Source: Casuarina equisetifolia
Lineage: Eukaryota; Streptophyta; Magnoliopsida; Fagales; Casuarinaceae
Reading direction: 5' to 3'
Assembly (NCBI GenBank): GCA_028551475.1
Contig: CM052354.1
Location: forward strand, 4,633,391 to 4,697,390
DNA length: 64,000 nt
The notes beneath the pieces are model-generated. The model was not told the DNA's origin and ran no database searches. It saw only the letters and a program-made list of their open reading frames with translations. A program made the translations under genes and the position numbers. Positions 61,647 through 64,000 of the stretch are shown piece after piece. How positions within the stretch are numbered: position 1 is the first letter of the stretch; every line of letters begins with the position of its first letter.

Positions 61647-63521
61647 CTCTGCAATAAAGTACTTTTCATTTTTAATAGTTTGTTCATGATCACGGGAGCT
61701 ATTGGAATCAATATTATCATGCCCTTGCTGATAATAAACATCTCCTTGTGTCCTCTCTGACACCAATGAAGACTGTTTCAATTGCTTCTCCAATATCATC
61801 TAACTCTAATAGTAAGCATGTAATAGATAAGAAACAGGGAGGACAACCTTTTGACTAACAACAAAATGTAAGATGGATGTGCGGAATAGAATAAATCTCA
61901 AGTGACTAAGTCAAAAACTAGGGTAGACAGTCACAAACCTCAGCATGTAGCTTTTCTAAAATTGCAAGGACCTTTTGGTGATATGTTCTCTTAGCATCCA
62001 CCTGGAGGGATAATCCCATTCAACATTTAAAAACAATTGAAGTACTATGAAATCATGAGCAGAAAATTAGAATAACCAGCTCAATTTGAACAAGAAACAA
62101 AGTTTCTACTAAAACAATGGCCACCAATGGAACATGCTCCATGACCACCATCACAAAGTTTTGCATATATGTGAAGATCTATATTCATAGCTAGAGCAAG
62201 TTGAGTAAGAATAGATTCCAAAAAAAATAAAAATTGCATAACTAGCCTTTTTCATGCATAATTGTGAGTAGATATACCACGGTAAGAAACTTCTAGAAAG
62301 TCATCTGTTGCTGTTGACCCTTAACTGACAGCATAGTAGCATTGTAGATTTTAGCTCTGTCAGTCTAGCTTCTGCATTTTTAACTCTCATCGAAGCCTTA
62401 ACAGAAATAAAGGACTCGCTTGACTTCGACTGGCGTCACAACACTTCGGCCGCTTGATGAGGAGATACTAAAAATAATATGCCATAAATCCTACGAGAAG
62501 ATTTATGCAAAGAAGAAATGTAGATGATTACCTGGGCCTTATCTTCTTGGCACAATTTGTCATAACGGTGTGTCAAATGGCAAGCATCTTCAAGAGGAGC
62601 TTTTGTTTTTTGTGCCATAATGGCTCAAACACCTATAAATCAATACCTGTTAAACAATTAGAAGTATAAAACAAAAAATAGAAGTAAAATTGGAAAACAA
62701 GATTAATTTATTATTAGAATATGATAGAATATCTTAGTAATATTCTTTGGTTCTACAAAATAAGCATGTTACAATATGGCTGCACTATTTCAAAGAATGC
62801 TTTAGAAACAAACCATATCAAATCTCAAATTTAAGGACCCTACTTCATATGGTCTTGCCCAAGTTTTCTAGTGACTTAGATGTACCATCACACATCTCAC
62901 CATCGTATTTTTGGAAGTGTTTTCCAACAATTATGAGGTATTGTTGTTTCTTTTGAAAGTAAATAACACATTCCAAATTGCTAACCAAATCATAGGATAT
63001 ATCTACATGATGTATGTGGTCTATTTACTTTAGCATGTCCCATCAAAGACATTGGTAGAAAACAATCATAATCTAGATGATAATAAGGGAAGATTACCTT
63101 ATCACCAAAGATACCTAGCAAAGTCTCATTATGCTCCTCCATAAAAAAAAATGGGAGGTACCAAAGTGAGGAGCAACTCTAACCTTTCTCCATTTGCTTT
63201 AAGCTTACAAAAATAAAGGCTTCAATTCCACAAACAATATTCCACTGAAAATGTCGTGAAACATAATACGCTTTAAGACATTGGACCGGTTAATCATCAT
63301 TGATGCTTATCCTAATTTCAATCACACAAGATTCTTCCATCAATTCCATAGGCCAAATAAGAAAATCCTAATATAGTTTGGCAACGTCTAGATAATTGTA
63401 CCTTAGCTGTTCTGGAAGAATTGTTTAGATTCTGAATTAGATGGTGACAATGAAGTTTAGCTTCATCATCCATGACTGTTTCATCACTAAAATGTCCCAA
63501 TTGTCGCAACACTACTTGTAA
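61647..63521 (-). pseudogene. Degraded SH3 domain-containing protein (SH3P2/SH3P3-like) gene
   Basis: Plant SH3P proteins carry an N-terminal BAR-type domain and a C-terminal SH3 domain and act in endocytosis and autophagosome formation. Exons recognisable on the minus strand: 63402-63521 (VLRQLGHFSDETV), about 63192-63253 (NIVCGIEAFIFVSLKQME), 63098-63190 (ETLLGIFGDK), 62532-62632 (APLEDACHLTHRYDKL), 62278-62453 (KNAEARLTELKSTM), 61939-62001 (RTYHQKVLAILEKLHAE) and 61647-61799 (MILEKQLKQSS to EKYFIAE). Most borders keep GT/AG, for example 61939-62001 and 61647-61799. Breaks: a frameshift inside 62532-62632, a TGA and a TAG plus a small deletion in 62278-62453, and a fused, shifted junction near 63190. 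The first exon may lie beyond the window or be lost; the SH3 exons are absent. Not expected to be functional. Confidence 0.85.
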
Positions 63522-64000
63522 CATAATGTTCATAAGAAGCTTAATATCTCATACCATAATATAAGAATGACCCATTACAAATACAATAATTTTCCAAAAA
63601 TCAGAAGAAACACATCTATGATATCCCATTAATAACAAGTATATATGTGTGCCATTATTTCAAGTCAGTAATGACTCACTATGGCAATCAGATTTTGAAA
63701 ATAAGAATAATCTTCTTGTTTTGGCGAAAATATGATGATAATTCTTCGTTGTTTTTCCAATTGTAACCACTGGGTGCCAAGAGGATATTCTTGAAGGGAA
63801 AATTTGCTTCCCTTCCCCAAAATAAAGGGGAAAGAAACCAACAAGATCAATAAGACGACCTCTGCGATCACAGAACTTCTAGGCATAAATTATGAACTAT
63901 TTTCACAAGTGTTTGATGAAGAAAAAAGAGGCTCAAAATTGAACTCTGCCGTCCACACCCTGCATCACTAAAATAAGAGTATATACACTGTGTAGTACAA
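63522..64000. other. Right edge, no supported gene
   Basis: Sequence upstream of the first recognisable SH3P exon. The minus ORF at 63665-63886 starts with a hydrophobic stretch but shows no resemblance to the SH3P first exon. Nothing else seen. Confidence 0.4.

Noticed and set aside
63665..63886. Minus-strand ORF with a hydrophobic start at the right edge
   Set aside because: It lies where the first SH3P exon might be but does not resemble it, and there is no other support.

Overview
This is a 64-kb piece of plant nuclear DNA, probably from a woody eudicot; the species cannot be fixed from sequence alone. Evidence: AT-rich intergenic DNA, plant-type Ty1/Copia and Ty3/Gypsy LTR elements with initiator-Met primer sites, a CC-NB-LRR (NLR) disease-resistance gene with plant motifs and GT/AG introns in a degraded SH3P-type (plant endocytic) gene. 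The assembly holds one gap of exactly 500 N (46012-46511). I see no intact host protein-coding gene of normal length and no tRNA, rRNA or CRISPR.

The window is best read as a rearranged tandem duplication of an NLR cluster unit with the order A - NLR - B - E - F. Unit 1: A (1-12290, interrupted by a Copia element), NLR (13556-15822, minus), B and other non-coding modules (16230-24840), E (24885-28930), F (28960-31095). A partial unit follows: an NLR head only (36995-37345), then modules matching 20853-24060 and F (37710-41815). Unit 2: A (42255-46011), gap, B-type modules (46530-53540), E (54540-56050), F (58940-60950). In unit 2 the place where an NLR should lie is the N gap. A is itself built of partial tandem units, and many smaller tandem repeats (355 bp, about 920 bp, 50 bp) lie between.

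Mobile elements: a degenerate Copia element (705-6202), whose empty target site is still visible in the paralogous A copy at 42961-42965; a young Gypsy chromovirus (31124-36857) with a perfect 5-bp target duplication, nearly identical LTRs and a gag-pol frame broken by only two TAG codons; and a probable solo LTR (56261-56740).

Coding content: one NLR with a 1-nt frameshift and a short LRR region, one NLR N-terminal fragment, a degraded SH3-domain-protein (SH3P) pseudogene at the right edge (61647-63521, minus), and several exon-like islands of an unidentified gene in the A module and next to F. The most unusual non-coding item is a family of about 90-nt inverted repeats (stem of about 25 bp) present in six positions inside the duplicated modules.
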